DNA of 64,000 nucleotides from Brevibacterium sp. W7.2 (lineage in GTDB: Bacteria > Actinomycetota > Actinomycetes > Actinomycetales > Brevibacteriaceae), in contig NZ_CP073089.1 of assembly GCF_018137945.1 (NCBI RefSeq), positions 1,488,001-1,552,000 on the forward strand, given 5' to 3'. A program made the translations under genes and the position numbers. Each line of letters starts with the position of its first letter. Position 1 is the stretch's first letter. Of this stretch, positions 1 through 9,762 are shown piece after piece. The notes under the pieces are model-generated. The model was not told where the DNA came from and did no database searches. It saw only the letters and a program-made list of their open reading frames with translations.

Positions 1-1
1 C

Positions 2-1216
2 TACGCCGAGGACGACAGTGGTCTGCCGTTCGCGTTCCGACTCGGGTGGGTCGGGTATCTGGGCTACGAGCTCAAGGCTGAGGTCGGTTCGCCGCTCCAG
101 CATGAGGCCGACACTCCGGACGCTCTCATGATGTTCCTCGATCGTGCCCTCGTCATCGACAACGAGACGAGCACGGTCTATCTGCTGGCGCTCAGCGGAG
201 ACGGCGTGGATGGCAGCGAATGCGAAACGTGGTTCGATGAAGTAGCCGAGGCCATCGGCCCCTCGTCACTCGATGATGAATCAGTAACTGCTGCGAGATC
301 AGCGGACGAACACGCCGACGTCGAGAAGCAGGCCGCTGCTACAGAAGGACACGAGCATCGAAGCGGCGCCGAGGAGGACTTCGCCGGCATGCCTGGACTT
401 AGCGCCCGGCATTCGAAGGCGGAGTATCTCGCGCTCATCGCCGAGGCGCAGCGACTTATCAATGACGGGGAGACCTACGAGGTCTGTCTGACGAATATGC
501 TCGAGACGCCGTGGACACGTGACTCGCTGGAGACGTACGTCGAACTGAGGCGGGACAATCCGACGCCGTACGGTGCGTTTCTGCGATCGCCCGAGGTGAG
601 CGTACTGAGCACGTCGCCGGAGCGCTTCCTGCGGATTTCGGCAGGTGGCGAGGCGGAGTCGAAGCCGATCAAGGGGACTCGACCGCGGGGGAGCAGCCCT
701 GAGGAGGACGAGGCTCTTAAGGATGATCTGCGATCGTCGGTCAAGGACCGCTCCGAGAATCTCATGATCGTCGATCTGGTCCGACACGATCTCGGCATCA
801 CCGCCGAGCTGGGATCGGTCGAGGTGCCCAAGCTCTTCGACGTCGAAACCTATGCGACGGTTCATCAGCTGGTGTCAACGGTGCGCTCGCAGGTGGGCCG
901 TGGAGCGACTGCTGTGGACTGCGTTCGAGCAGCATTCCCTCCAGGCTCCATGACGGGAGCCCCGAAGCATCGCACAATGTCGATCATCGACGATCTCGAA
1001 CGGGGTCCCAGGGGCGTCTACAGCGGAGCAATCGGTTTCTTCTCCCTCGACGGGGCAGTAGACCTCAGCGTCCTCATCCGCACTGGAGTAAACGCGTCAC
1101 ACAAGTTCAGTTATGGTGTCGGCGGTGCGATTGTTTCTCTTTCCGAGCCTCGCGAAGAATACCTGGAAGCCATCGTCAAAGTAGCCCCTGTTGTCCGAAT
1201 GCGTGCTCGCGGGTAG
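2..1216 (+). CDS. pabB: Aminodeoxychorismate synthase component I, 5' end cut by window
   Basis: Makes 4-amino-4-deoxychorismate from chorismate for folate (p-aminobenzoate) synthesis. The frame is open from base 2, so the N-terminus lies outside the window; 404 residues are visible. The upstream codons read GWVGYLGYELK, typical of the start of the chorismate-binding part of actinobacterial PabB or fused PabA-PabB. The motif PIKGTRPRG (Lys codon at 671-673) has the lysine that marks PabB; TrpE has alanine there. Further family motifs are ENLMIVDLVRHDLG, GSMTGAPKHRTM (944 onward) and the C-terminal YGVGGAIV. An acidic, weakly conserved insert sits near bases 230-390. Whether an amidotransferase domain is fused upstream cannot be seen. 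Confidence 0.93.
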   Translation, partial: YAEDDSGLPFAFRLGWVGYLGYELKAEVGSPLQHEADTPDALMMFLDRALVIDNETSTVYLLALSGDGVDGSECETWFDEVAEAIGPSSLDDESVTAARSADEHADVEKQAAATEGHEHRSGAEEDFAGMPGLSARHSKAEYLALIAEAQRLINDGETYEVCLTNMLETPWTRDSLETYVELRRDNPTPYGAFLRSPEVSVLSTSPERFLRISAGGEAESKPIKGTRPRGSSPEEDEALKDDLRSSVKDRSENLMIVDLVRHDLGITAELGSVEVPKLFDVETYATVHQLVSTVRSQVGRGATAVDCVRAAFPPGSMTGAPKHRTMSIIDDLERGPRGVYSGAIGFFSLDGAVDLSVLIRTGVNASHKFSYGVGGAIVSLSEPREEYLEAIVKVAPVVRMRARG

Positions 1217-1465
1217 CCCGCGCCAAAACGCACCTTTCCTGAAGCCCGACCTGAGAGCCATCTAGCAAATATGGGCACGACTTCATAGACGCGAGATACT
1301 AACGATTCTGCTATCTTTCGTCTGACAAAGTCGGCCATCGCACGCTCTGCCGCCACGGCGTGTCGTATAGAACAAATGTACGAGAGATGCTGTAGGCTTC
1401 CGGCTGACGGGCGACGACCGTCGTGCTCGTCAGGTTGACCATGTTGGTGGGAAGGAGGTGAAAAC

Positions 1466-1702
1466 ATGAGCACTAACGGAAACTATGCGGTTGTTAAACG
1501 CGGCGATCAGTGGGCGGCGATCGGCCTCGGGAACTCGCGGGCATCTTCAGTCCACGACACTCAGTCCGATGCGTACATCGCGGCACGAGGATACTCCGCA
1601 AACAATGGAGGCGGTGAGGTTCAAATCCATGGTCTCGATGGCCGTATTAGGGATAAGAATACAATTCCTCCGGGAAATGATCCTCGTAATGTAAAGGGCT
1701 AA
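1466..1702 (+). CDS. DUF2188 domain protein
   Basis: A 78-residue protein filling one DUF2188 domain: YAVVKRGDQWAA at the start, NSRASSVHDTQSDA in the middle and GRIRDKNTIPPGNDPRNVKG at the end. The C-terminal R-D-K-N-T and D-P-x-x-x-K-G signature is what identifies the family, whose function is unknown. A strong Shine-Dalgarno (GGAAGGAGGTG, 1451-1461) precedes the ATG. The gene stands alone and an ISL3 element is inserted about 80 bases downstream. DUF2188 genes are common in accessory regions. Confidence 0.88.
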   Translation: MSTNGNYAVVKRGDQWAAIGLGNSRASSVHDTQSDAYIAARGYSANNGGGEVQIHGLDGRIRDKNTIPPGNDPRNVKG

Positions 1703-1776
1703 TGGTGCTACCGTGTGTCGGGGTGGGGCAGGGGAAGGTGTTCGCCCCGACCCACGGATCATTTATTCGCTAGGTC

Positions 1777-1784
1777 TCTAAAGG
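1777..1784. repeat. Target site duplication, left of ISL3 copy 1
   Basis: TCTAAAGG is repeated exactly at 3209-3216 on the other side of the element. An 8-bp duplication is usual for ISL3-family insertion. Confidence 0.9.
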
Positions 1785-3208
1785 GGCTCTTCGCAGCTGA
1801 GAGTGTAGTCGGGTTGGGCGCGTCGGTCGCTGGATAGGGGTCGAGGCCCTCCGAGGATGGAAGTTCTGACACTGCCCATCCTGAGGACCTCGACATGGAT
1901 CACGCTACCTTCGTTCGCCCTGACCTGACCACGTTCTGCCGTCTCGACGAGCTCGGCCTCGAGGCCGTCGGACAGCGGGTTGAGCCTGATCGTGCGGTGA
2001 TCCAGTGCCGGGTCCTGGAGCCGGACCCGTGGTGCAGGGAGTGCGGGGCCGAGGGCGTGCCCCGAGACACGGTGATCCGCCGGTTGGCGCACGAGCCGTT
2101 CGGGCACCGGCCCACGACCTTGATGGTCCGGGTCCGCCGGTACCGGTGTGTTACCTGCCGTCGGACGTGGCGGCAGGACACGTCGAAGGCCGCGGCGCCG
2201 CGGGCGAAGATCACCCGTGGCGGGGTGGGCTGGGCGCTGACCGGTGTGGTCGTGGACCACCTCACCGTCAGCCGCGTCGCTGCCGGGCTGGGAGTGTCCT
2301 GGCATACCGCCAACGAGGCGGTCATCGCCGAGGGCAAGCGGGTGCTGATCGACGATCCGGCCCGGTTCGCCGGGGTCACCACCATCGGGGTCGATGAGCA
2401 CGTGTGGCGTCACACGCGCCACGGCGACAAGTACGTGACCGTGATCATCGACCTCACCCCGGCCCGGAACAAGTCCGGGCCCGCGCGGCTGCTGGACATG
2501 GTCGCGGGCCGGTCGAAGGCCGTGTTCAAGCAGTGGCTGGCCGATCGTCCTCGGGCGTGGCGGGACGGGGTGGAGGTCGTCGCGATGGACGGGTTCACCG
2601 GGTTCAAGACCGCTGCCGCCGAAGAGCTACCCACCGCAGTACCGGTCATGGATCCGTTCCACGTCATCCGTCTGGCAGGTGAGGGACTGGACCGGTGCCG
2701 GCAGCGCGTCCAGCAGCACACCCTCGGGCACCGGGGCCGGGCCGGGGACCCGCTCTACCGGGCGCGGCGGACCCTGCAGACCGGCGCGGACCTGCTCACC
2801 GACACCCAGCGCGCCCGGCTGGACACGGTATTCGCGGCAGACGAGCACGTCCAGGTCGAAGCGACCTGGGGCATCTACCAGCGGATGGTCGCCGCCTACC
2901 GCGAGCCCAACAAGACCACGGGCAAGCAGAGGATGCGAGCGGTCATCGAGTCGGTCGCCAGCGGCGTCCCAGACGCGCTGGTCGAGATCCGCACACTCGG
3001 CCGGACGCTGAAGCAGCGCGCCGCAGACGTGCTCGCCTTCTTCGACCGGCCCGGGACCTCGAACGGGCCGACAGAGGCCATCAACGGCCGACTCGAACAC
3101 CTCCGCGGCTCCGCCCTCGGCTTCCGCAACCTCACCCACTACATCGCCCGATCTCTACTCGAGGCCGGCGGATTCAGACCCCGACTACACCCTCAACTGC
3201 GATGAGCC
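1785..3208 (+). mobile_element. ISL3-family insertion sequence, copy 1 (1424 bp)
   Basis: A complete element with imperfect 29-bp terminal inverted repeats: left 1785-1813 begins GGCTCTTCGCAG, right 3180-3208 (reverse complement) begins GGCTCATCGCAG, with 26 of 29 bases matching by eye. It is flanked by the 8-bp direct repeat TCTAAAGG and carries one transposase gene. An identical copy lies at 27378-28801. Intact ends, intact transposase and intact duplications point to recent insertion and probable activity. Confidence 0.93.
1895..3205 (+). CDS. ISL3-family transposase
   Basis: A DDE transposase of 436 residues. The N-terminal zinc finger shows two Cys pairs, WCRECG near residue 48 and RYRCVTCRRTW near residue 88. 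A helix-turn-helix segment follows (LTVSRVAAGLGVSWHTANEA, about 122-141). Likely DDE residues are the Asp in GVDEHVWRH, the Asp in VVAMDGF and the Glu in PTEAINGRLEHLRG near the C-terminus. The stop codon lies inside the right inverted repeat, as is common for compact elements. The gene is intact. Confidence 0.95.
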   Translation: MDHATFVRPDLTTFCRLDELGLEAVGQRVEPDRAVIQCRVLEPDPWCRECGAEGVPRDTVIRRLAHEPFGHRPTTLMVRVRRYRCVTCRRTWRQDTSKAAAPRAKITRGGVGWALTGVVVDHLTVSRVAAGLGVSWHTANEAVIAEGKRVLIDDPARFAGVTTIGVDEHVWRHTRHGDKYVTVIIDLTPARNKSGPARLLDMVAGRSKAVFKQWLADRPRAWRDGVEVVAMDGFTGFKTAAAEELPTAVPVMDPFHVIRLAGEGLDRCRQRVQQHTLGHRGRAGDPLYRARRTLQTGADLLTDTQRARLDTVFAADEHVQVEATWGIYQRMVAAYREPNKTTGKQRMRAVIESVASGVPDALVEIRTLGRTLKQRAADVLAFFDRPGTSNGPTEAINGRLEHLRGSALGFRNLTHYIARSLLEAGGFRPRLHPQLR

Positions 3209-3272
3209 TCTAAAGGTCGAGATTCCGTACAAAGCCGATAAGGTAAAGCTATTGTAATCATAAAGGAGGAGC

Positions 3273-3953
3273 ATGGATTGGGTAGCTGCCATAGTGGCAA
3301 TCTTCGGATCTTCGATCATGGCGACTGCTCTTGGGGCGATTATAGGGAGATTCCGATTTAATAGACGGGCCGAGCTCTTGACTTCATGGAAATCGGAAGC
3401 GGAGTTAGCGGAGGCGCTGGAATTGGAGGCCGGCGTTCTTGATCCTAATAAGTCAAGGCAGGTCAAGGCGGTGTTTGCACATGCAGTTAGGTCCGATTTG
3501 AACCGGCGCTTAGCTAATGAGTTGGTACCCTCGGACAGGCTAGCCTTCACTTTTCACAGCACACTCGGTATTGTGGTAGTGGCAGCCAGTTTCGGTGTAT
3601 TCATTACTGGAGTCAGTGGAAATTTCGGATCGGCTCCATCGAATATTGCGGCTATTGTGTTCTCTACTGTTATGGGCCTGATGTCAGTCGCAATGATTTC
3701 CATCGCGGCCTTTGGGAGTACGGCCCGCGACAGTCTGAGAACTTTGGTGGCTGAAGTCTTGAATGGTAATTCACCGAAACTTGGGAAATCTATTCAGGTT
3801 TTAGAAGTGGAGGGCAGGCGGACTTTCAAAGTGTATTCCGGGGGACTTTTTCAGAAGATCATCAGAAATTCGCTTACGGGAGGCCTGGCTGTCAATATTG
3901 AAAACTTTCTGAATAACAGCTTGCTTATGCCGTGTCAGGCCGATTCTAAGTAA
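3273..3953 (+). CDS. Hypothetical membrane protein with three predicted membrane segments
   Basis: 226 residues, family not recognised. Hydrophobic segments lie at about residues 4-25, 96-115 and 125-147. A charged helical loop (about 26-92) sits between the first two and a soluble tail of about 75 residues follows the third. An AAAGGAGGA ribosome site stands just before the ATG. Base composition and codons are clearly more AT-rich than in the neighbouring chromosomal genes, so the gene was probably acquired. It lies just downstream of ISL3 copy 1, which may have separated it from its original promoter. Confidence 0.75.
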   Translation: MDWVAAIVAIFGSSIMATALGAIIGRFRFNRRAELLTSWKSEAELAEALELEAGVLDPNKSRQVKAVFAHAVRSDLNRRLANELVPSDRLAFTFHSTLGIVVVAASFGVFITGVSGNFGSAPSNIAAIVFSTVMGLMSVAMISIAAFGSTARDSLRTLVAEVLNGNSPKLGKSIQVLEVEGRRTFKVYSGGLFQKIIRNSLTGGLAVNIENFLNNSLLMPCQADSK

Positions 3954-4008
3954 GCAGTCATTTGGCAACTGATATCTTCTCGAGCCTACTAGTGTTCGAA
4001 GCGCAGTA

Positions 4009-5562
4009 TTAGATTTGCTTGCCCTTAACGAACTCTTGGCTTTCGGGGCGAATGCGGCGATTTTTCCCGTAGATCGTCAGCGGCAGCACGTCGCGATCCG
4101 TGCGACCTGCTAGCGAACCTGTCAGCAGTGAGATCACATAGCCCAGAACCACCGATGCCACGAACGCGACGATCGAGATCGCGAACGGATTGAGACCGAC
4201 GATGTTCTGGACGTACCAGGCCAGACCGGCTCCGAGCAGCAAACCGCTGAGCACTCCGAACGTGTTGGCGCGCTTGGTGAAGATCCCGAGAGCGAAGACC
4301 CCGGCCAGTGGAACGCCGAAGAGCCCGGTGATGCTGAGGAACAGATCCCACGTCTCGGCCTGATCGGTGGCTACCAGATAGAGCGCCACGGCGACCGAGG
4401 CTGCACCGACCACGACGATGACCATCCGAGAGAACCCCACACCTGAGCGGGCAACACCATCGCGCGGCGGGAAGAACCTGTCGCGCAGATCGACGGTGAC
4501 GCACGCTGAGATCGAGTTGAGGCTCGACGAGATCGTCGACTGTGCGGCCGCGAAGATCGCCGCGATGAGCAGTCCCGAGATTCCCGCCGGCAGCACGTTG
4601 ACCGCGAAGTACGGGACGAGCGCCGAGGTGTTGAAATCCTCGGGAAGCGATCCGGCATGTCGGTAGTAGCTGTAGAGAACCGTCCCGATCCCGTAGAAGA
4701 GCGGAATCGTCAGCAGCGCAAGGAACCCGTTGACCATGAGCGACCGCGCCGCCGCCTTCGGAGAATCCGTGGTCTGATACCGCTGCACGACATCCTGACT
4801 CGCCGTGTACTGATGCAGATTGTTGAAGACCGACCCAAGGAAGATGATCGGAATCGCCGCGGCAGCCCCGCCGATCGTCCAATTGTCAGCCGTGATGAAC
4901 TTGCCGTCATTTGCCGCATCTGAGGCAACCGTCGCCATGCCGCCGTCGATGGCAGCGATGCCGAAGACGAGGATGACCCCTGCCCCAACGAGAAGAATGA
5001 TGGCCTGAGCGACGTCCGACCAGATGACGCCCTCCATCCCGCCGAGGAACGTGTAGATCACCGAGAGCACACCGACGGCCGCGGCAATGAGCGCCGGGCT
5101 GATATCGGTGACCGAACTGATCGCCAAAGTCGGCAGATAGACGACGATCGCCACCCGACCGATGTGGAAGAGCACGAAGAGCACCGACCCCAGGACTCGG
5201 ATGCTCGGCCCGAAACGCGCCTCAAGATACTCGTACGCCGTTGTGACGTCGAGCTTGCGGAAGAACGGAATGTAGAACGCGACGAGCACCGGCACGAGGA
5301 GGAAGATCGCGATATTGCCGGCCGCATAGGACCAGTCATTGAGGAACGACTGCTCAGGAGTTGACATGAACGTGATCGCCGACAGCGTCGTGGCATAGAT
5401 GCTGAATCCGGCCGCCCACGCGGGGATACGCCCATCGGCTCTGAAGAACGCATCCGTGCTCTCACCGGCCTTGCGAGTGAACCACACGCCGATGGCCAGC
5501 GTCGCCAAGAGATAGATGATGATCACGGCCCAATTGAGCCCGCCAAGACCTGGAGCGTCCAT
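4009..5562 (-). CDS. Sodium:solute symporter (SSS family)
   Basis: A 517-residue integral membrane transporter with about 13 hydrophobic segments, the size and pattern of the SSS (SLC5-like) family, which couples solute uptake to Na+. Family traits are the N-terminal ESTDAFFRADGRIPAWAAGFS region, TAYEYLEARFG after the third segment and the SSLNSISACVTVDLRDRF loop. The substrate cannot be read from sequence. The Asp/Glu racemase gene upstream on the same strand suggests an amino acid or related acid; SSS proteins for sugars and sialic acid look similar. A 246-base gap separates the two genes, so each may have its own promoter. Confidence 0.9.
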   Translation of the reverse strand: MDAPGLGGLNWAVIIIYLLATLAIGVWFTRKAGESTDAFFRADGRIPAWAAGFSIYATTLSAITFMSTPEQSFLNDWSYAAGNIAIFLLVPVLVAFYIPFFRKLDVTTAYEYLEARFGPSIRVLGSVLFVLFHIGRVAIVVYLPTLAISSVTDISPALIAAAVGVLSVIYTFLGGMEGVIWSDVAQAIILLVGAGVILVFGIAAIDGGMATVASDAANDGKFITADNWTIGGAAAAIPIIFLGSVFNNLHQYTASQDVVQRYQTTDSPKAAARSLMVNGFLALLTIPLFYGIGTVLYSYYRHAGSLPEDFNTSALVPYFAVNVLPAGISGLLIAAIFAAAQSTISSSLNSISACVTVDLRDRFFPPRDGVARSGVGFSRMVIVVVGAASVAVALYLVATDQAETWDLFLSITGLFGVPLAGVFALGIFTKRANTFGVLSGLLLGAGLAWYVQNIVGLNPFAISIVAFVASVVLGYVISLLTGSLAGRTDRDVLPLTIYGKNRRIRPESQEFVKGKQI

Positions 5563-5699
5563 GCTCCTCCTCCGATGAAGGTCGATCGGGACGCCTCAAT
5601 CCTCGGGTCCCGAAGTGAACATAAAACGTGGGATGTCCTACGCGGGAAACCTACCGGAATGAATCTTTGGATACAAGCTTGGTTGCTTTTGGGGCATCG

Positions 5700-5805
5700 G
5701 TCGTCAGAAGACTAAATCCTCAGAGGACCAAAGTCCTCACAGAACCGCAGTCCTCAGGCGACCGAAGAAACCGAAACGACCGCAGCCCTCAGCGGACCAG
5801 CGCCG
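5700..5805. repeat. Short imperfect direct repeats upstream of the symporter gene
   Basis: The stretch holds four degenerate copies of a unit close to (A/C)AGTCCTCA followed by a short spacer and ACC, spaced about 17-40 bases apart, between the symporter start and the racemase stop. They could be operator sites for the symporter gene or a chance low-complexity stretch. Confidence 0.35.
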
Positions 5806-5808
5806 ATC

Positions 5809-6516
5809 TCACGCGGAGACAAGTTCGTCCGCCATCATCCACTCGACGATCGCCGCGACATGGGCATCGACGGAATCGATCGCCGGCAGGGGAGCGACGT
5901 CCGGCGGGACGAGGAGACCGATCTCCGTGCAGGAGAGCGCGACGGCATCGGCACCGCGATCGGCCAGCGACTGCATGATCTCGATGTAGCGGGCACGCGA
6001 GGCCTCGGTGAATCGGCCCTGAGTGAGTTCGTCCCAGATGATCTGATCGACCTCGAGGCACGTCTCCTCATCGGGGATGAGGGTGGCAATGCCCTGCGCC
6101 TCGAGGCGCTCGGTGTAGAAACCGTCGAGCATCGTCCACTTCGTGCCGAGCACCGCCAGCGTCGAATACCCGCGATCCTTCGCCATCGCCGCGATCGAAT
6201 CGACGATGTGGATGAGCGGGACGTCGACGGAGGCCTCGACCGTCGGTGCCGTCTTGTGCATGAGGTTCGTCGCGATAGCCACCGCCTCGGCGCCGCCGTC
6301 GACGAGGCGCTGACCGGTCGCAGCCAAAGCAGCTGAAGCGCCCTCCCAGTCCTCGGCGATCTGGAGGTCACGGATCCCGGAGAAATCGCACGAGTCGAGG
6401 AGGATCTGCGCCGAATGGTGACCTCCGAGGCGCTCGGCGACCGCCGCATTGATCTTCGTGTAGTACTCGATGCTCGAGTGCCAGCTCATTCCGCCGAGCA
6501 GTCCGATTCTCCGCAC
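5809..6516 (-). CDS. Aspartate/glutamate racemase family protein (YgeA-like)
   Basis: Interconverts L- and D- forms of acidic amino acids in the cytoplasm. From the chosen GTG start (GAAGGAG seven bases upstream) the protein has 235 residues, normal for the family. The N-terminus RRIGLLGGMSWHSS is the usual YgeA start. The catalytic positions are visible: ATNLMHK places Thr83 where most racemases have the first Cys, and LSCTEIG places Cys196 as the second. E. coli YgeA has the same Thr83/Cys pair and prefers L-Asp and L-Glu. A longer frame reaching 6654 lacks a good ribosome site and homologous residues. It is divergent from a LysR gene and upstream of a Na+ symporter. Confidence 0.9.
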   Translation of the reverse strand: MRRIGLLGGMSWHSSIEYYTKINAAVAERLGGHHSAQILLDSCDFSGIRDLQIAEDWEGASAALAATGQRLVDGGAEAVAIATNLMHKTAPTVEASVDVPLIHIVDSIAAMAKDRGYSTLAVLGTKWTMLDGFYTERLEAQGIATLIPDEETCLEVDQIIWDELTQGRFTEASRARYIEIMQSLADRGADAVALSCTEIGLLVPPDVAPLPAIDSVDAHVAAIVEWMMADELVSA

Positions 6517-6634
6517 CGTCAATCTCCTTCGATACCTGTTCCCGCACGCGATCCGCGCCGAAAACGTCCGGCCGCATGATCCGCATTCCTTATGTCTTCC
6601 AGTCTCCCGCACCACGAAGATCACGAGTAGACCC

Positions 6635-6664
6635 AGTTCACGCTGACTTGGCATAAGCTGAACT
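6635..6664. promoter_or_regulatory. Candidate LysR-type operator in the divergent intergenic region
   Basis: Inverted repeat AGTTCA(C)GCT ... AGCTGAACT just before the LysR ATG. LysR regulators usually bind such dyads between their own gene and a divergent target, here the racemase and perhaps the symporter. Placement is inferred from sequence alone. Confidence 0.5.
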
Positions 6665-6665
6665 T

Positions 6666-7625
6666 ATGTCTCAGCAGTTCGACCACGCGCTCACCACCGG
6701 CGACCCCAAACGACTCCTCCTCTTCGGCGCTGTCGCCCAGGCCGGCAGCCTCGGTGCCGCCGCACGGGAGATCGGGTGGTCGCAGCCGGCGCTCTCCCAG
6801 CACATGAGCGCCCTCGAGAAGGACCTCGGCGTCTCGCTCTTCGACCGGACCCCGCGCGGCATCGTGCTCACCACGGCCGGCCAGCTCGCCCTCATCCGCG
6901 CGACCGAGGTCGCCGCCTCGGTGACCGGACTGCGCCGCGACCTCGCCACGGCCTTCGGACTCGGCGGACGCAACGTCCGCCTTGCCGGCTTCCCGAGCTT
7001 CGTCATCGGACCCCTCGCCGCGGCCCTCGGAACTCTCGAGACTGGCGACGACACCCGACCGGACAGCGCCACCCGCCACTCCTACGAAGTCGTCGAAGCC
7101 GAACCGCCCGAAGCGCTCACCCTGCTCGAGAACGGCGCGATCGACGTCGCCTTCGTCTTCCACCACGAGGACGAAGACCCACCTCAGCTCGACAACGCCA
7201 CGGTCGTCGACCTCGGCGAGGATCGACTCGACCTCCTCGTTCCGGAACGCTGGAACCGGGCCGGACAGATCCACGCGCTCACCGACGTCGCCGAGCTGCC
7301 GTGGATCATGGGGTGCGAACGCTGCCGTTCGACCGCGGAACGCCTGTGCCGTCGTGCCGGTTTCGAACCCCGCACCCGGCACATCACCGACAATCCCGGA
7401 GCAATCCAAGCGCTCGTGTCGAACAGCCTCGGCGTGGCCCTGCTCCCGCAGAGCGCCCGGCGGACGACCGCGGTCGAGGGCATCGCGGCGATCTCGATCC
7501 CCGAGGTCGGCACCCGCCGCATCAGCGCCCTTGTCCCCACCGAGCTGGCCACCGCCGGCGAGATCACCGACCTCCTCGATGCACTGCGAACTCTCAATGA
7601 CGATCCACAGGTTCATCAGAGGTGA
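6666..7625 (+). CDS. LysR-family transcriptional regulator
   Basis: 319 residues. The N-terminal winged helix-turn-helix is clear (LLLFGAVAQAGSLGAAAREI then WSQPALSQHMSALEKDLG, about residues 17-57, and LFDRTPRGIVLTTAG). The rest is a LysR substrate-binding domain ending in GEITDLLDALRTL. It is transcribed away from the racemase gene across 149 bases that hold a dyad, so it probably controls the racemase/symporter pair in response to their substrate. The ubiB-like gene starts 56 bases downstream. Confidence 0.93.
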   Translation: MSQQFDHALTTGDPKRLLLFGAVAQAGSLGAAAREIGWSQPALSQHMSALEKDLGVSLFDRTPRGIVLTTAGQLALIRATEVAASVTGLRRDLATAFGLGGRNVRLAGFPSFVIGPLAAALGTLETGDDTRPDSATRHSYEVVEAEPPEALTLLENGAIDVAFVFHHEDEDPPQLDNATVVDLGEDRLDLLVPERWNRAGQIHALTDVAELPWIMGCERCRSTAERLCRRAGFEPRTRHITDNPGAIQALVSNSLGVALLPQSARRTTAVEGIAAISIPEVGTRRISALVPTELATAGEITDLLDALRTLNDDPQVHQR

Positions 7626-7681
7626 TCAATTAGGCTGGTGACGACGGCAACGAGGATTAGGGCGACGAAAGGGGAGTGCGG

Positions 7682-9697
7682 ATGACGATCCTCTACTCCA
7701 TCGGATTGGGTCTCATCAACGCTGTCATCGTCGGATTCCTCGTCAGGCGGATGATGCCGGTCGGCACCGGCGCCGCCCGCAACATCGTCGTCTCCCTCAT
7801 CATGGGCCTCTCGATCTGGCCGATCACCCTGCAGGCGTACCGGCTCCTCGGCATCTCCGAGGACAACGCCTACCCCGGCCTCGACATGAGCTTCCCCGCG
7901 ATCATGGTCTTCCTCCTCCTCTTCGCGTGGTTCATCGTCATCCAGATGTTCATCCTCCTCGCCATCGAACTCGTCATGCCGACCGGCACGATGTCATCGG
8001 TGCTGCGCTCCGTGCCGAAGGTGCCCACCTGGTATCGCCGCGTCAACCGGCTCGCCCAGGTCCAGAAGATCCTCATCCGCTTCGGCCTCGGCCGGTACCT
8101 CAAACCCCGCATCCCGACGCTGCGGGTGTCCCTGCGCGAGATCGCGGCGACGACCCGTGACGCGCTGGCCGCGGCCGGGGTGACGTTCGTCAAGCTCGGA
8201 CAGTTCATCGCGACTCGCGGTGACATGATCCCGCACGAGTTCGTCGAAGAGTTCTCCAAACTCCAGGCCGGTGTGCCCCCGGTTCCCTTCGCCGAGGTGA
8301 AAGGGCAGTTGGAGGCCCTATGGGGCCGTCCCGTCGCCGAGGTGTTCGCCGAGTTCGACGAGGTCCCCTTCGCGGCCGCGTCGGTTGCCCAGGTTCACCG
8401 TGCCGTGACGTGGGAGGGTCAGGTCGTCGCCGTCAAGGTGCAGCGGCCGAAGATCCGCAAGCAGGTCAAGGCCGACGCCGATATCGTCCTCACCCTGGCC
8501 GTGCGACTCGAGCGGTCGACGGACTGGGCGAAGAAGGTCGGGGTCGTCAAGCTCGCCAACAGCTTCGTCGATTCGCTCATGGGGGAGCTCGACTACCGGG
8601 GCGAGCTCGCCCACATCGAAGCGCTGCGGGAGGCCGACGAGGCGGGGCGGCAGAACTCGTCACGGCCCTCGGTCGTCCACATCCCCAATGTCTACCCCGA
8701 GCTGTCGGGGGAGTACGTCATCGTCATGGACCTCGTCGAGGGTGTGCCCCTGTCCCACGCCTCCGAGGTGGTCTCCGAGCTGTCGCAGATCGCGCGGGCC
8801 GAGATCGCCCAGGACCTCTTCCTCATGGTCGTCCGGCAGGTGCTCGGCAAAGGGATCTTCCACGCCGACCTTCACCCGGGCAACATCGTCGTCTCCTCCG
8901 CCGGGCGGGCGGGGCTTGTCGACTTCGGTGCCGTTGGGCTCATCGACAAGCGGGACCGGCGGGCGATTGCGTTGCTGCTCATGGCGTTCGATTCGCAGAA
9001 TTCGCATGCGGCGACGGCGGCGATCCTTGAGCTGCTCGGCACACCGAGTGATGTCGACCTGCGCGAGCTGCAACGGGAGATCGGGCAGATCATGCTCAAG
9101 TACGGCGACGGTCGCCCAGGGTCGACGTCGGCGGCGCTTTTCGGTGAGCTCATCGACTTCGTCGTCGATTACGGGTTCCCGATGCCGACGTCGGTGGCGA
9201 CGGCGTTCCGGGCGATCAGCACGCTCGAGGGGTCGCTGATGAAGCTCGATCCGCAGATGAACCTGCTGGCGCTGGTGAAGAGGAACGGCAAGGATCTGCT
9301 CCGCGAAGTTGGGGGACTCGGAGTCGATCGCAGTGAGATGACGCTCTACTTCGCGGCGACGGTGCCGCAGATGGCGGAGTTGCCCGCGCAGGTCGCCCGC
9401 ATCGCCGGGCACTTGCAGGATGGCACCCTGGATGTCGGCACGAGCGGGCTGAACATCTCGATGATCAAGAACCTCCTCAAGTCGACGGTCGAGCAGTTCA
9501 TTCAGGTGATCGTCTCGACGGCGCTCATCCTCGGCGGAGTGATCCTCATGGCCGCGAACTTCGGGCCCCAGTTGGCGCCAGAGCTCAAGCTCTTCACGTA
9601 CTTCGGGGCGTGGGTGCTGTTGGCCGGCAGTGTCTTGGCGGCATTGGTGCTGGCGCCGGCGCTGCGGCAGCGGATGGCGTGGGACAGTCTGGGGTAG
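7682..9697 (+). CDS. UbiB/ABC1/ADCK-family atypical kinase-like membrane protein
   Basis: 671 residues. Three hydrophobic segments in the first 100 residues are followed by the ABC1 kinase-like domain: [11 protein letters not shown] near residue 170 (the KxGQ signature), an Ala-rich loop [27 protein letters not shown] near 394 and VDFGAVG near 413. Two membrane segments close the C-terminus. UbiB proteins support quinone synthesis or membrane lipid homeostasis; actinobacteria use menaquinone, so the exact role here is unknown. ATG at 7682 was chosen because GGGGAG lies six bases upstream. The 3' end of this gene recurs twice downstream (see 11130-11215 and 15889-16334). Confidence 0.93.
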   Translation: MTILYSIGLGLINAVIVGFLVRRMMPVGTGAARNIVVSLIMGLSIWPITLQAYRLLGISEDNAYPGLDMSFPAIMVFLLLFAWFIVIQMFILLAIELVMPTGTMSSVLRSVPKVPTWYRRVNRLAQVQKILIRFGLGRYLKPRIPTLRVSLREIAATTRDALAAAGVTFVKLGQFIATRGDMIPHEFVEEFSKLQAGVPPVPFAEVKGQLEALWGRPVAEVFAEFDEVPFAAASVAQVHRAVTWEGQVVAVKVQRPKIRKQVKADADIVLTLAVRLERSTDWAKKVGVVKLANSFVDSLMGELDYRGELAHIEALREADEAGRQNSSRPSVVHIPNVYPELSGEYVIVMDLVEGVPLSHASEVVSELSQIARAEIAQDLFLMVVRQVLGKGIFHADLHPGNIVVSSAGRAGLVDFGAVGLIDKRDRRAIALLLMAFDSQNSHAATAAILELLGTPSDVDLRELQREIGQIMLKYGDGRPGSTSAALFGELIDFVVDYGFPMPTSVATAFRAISTLEGSLMKLDPQMNLLALVKRNGKDLLREVGGLGVDRSEMTLYFAATVPQMAELPAQVARIAGHLQDGTLDVGTSGLNISMIKNLLKSTVEQFIQVIVSTALILGGVILMAANFGPQLAPELKLFTYFGAWVLLAGSVLAALVLAPALRQRMAWDSLG

Positions 9698-9762
9698 GGG
9701 TGTCGCCCGGCGTCTGACACCGACTGCGCTGACTGCGACATTGACGCAACCGGCGCACAACA

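Noticed and set aside
5628..5978. A 116-codon + frame over the symporter upstream region
   Set aside because: Arg/Ser-rich translation of a repeat-containing intergenic region that runs into the racemase gene on the other strand.
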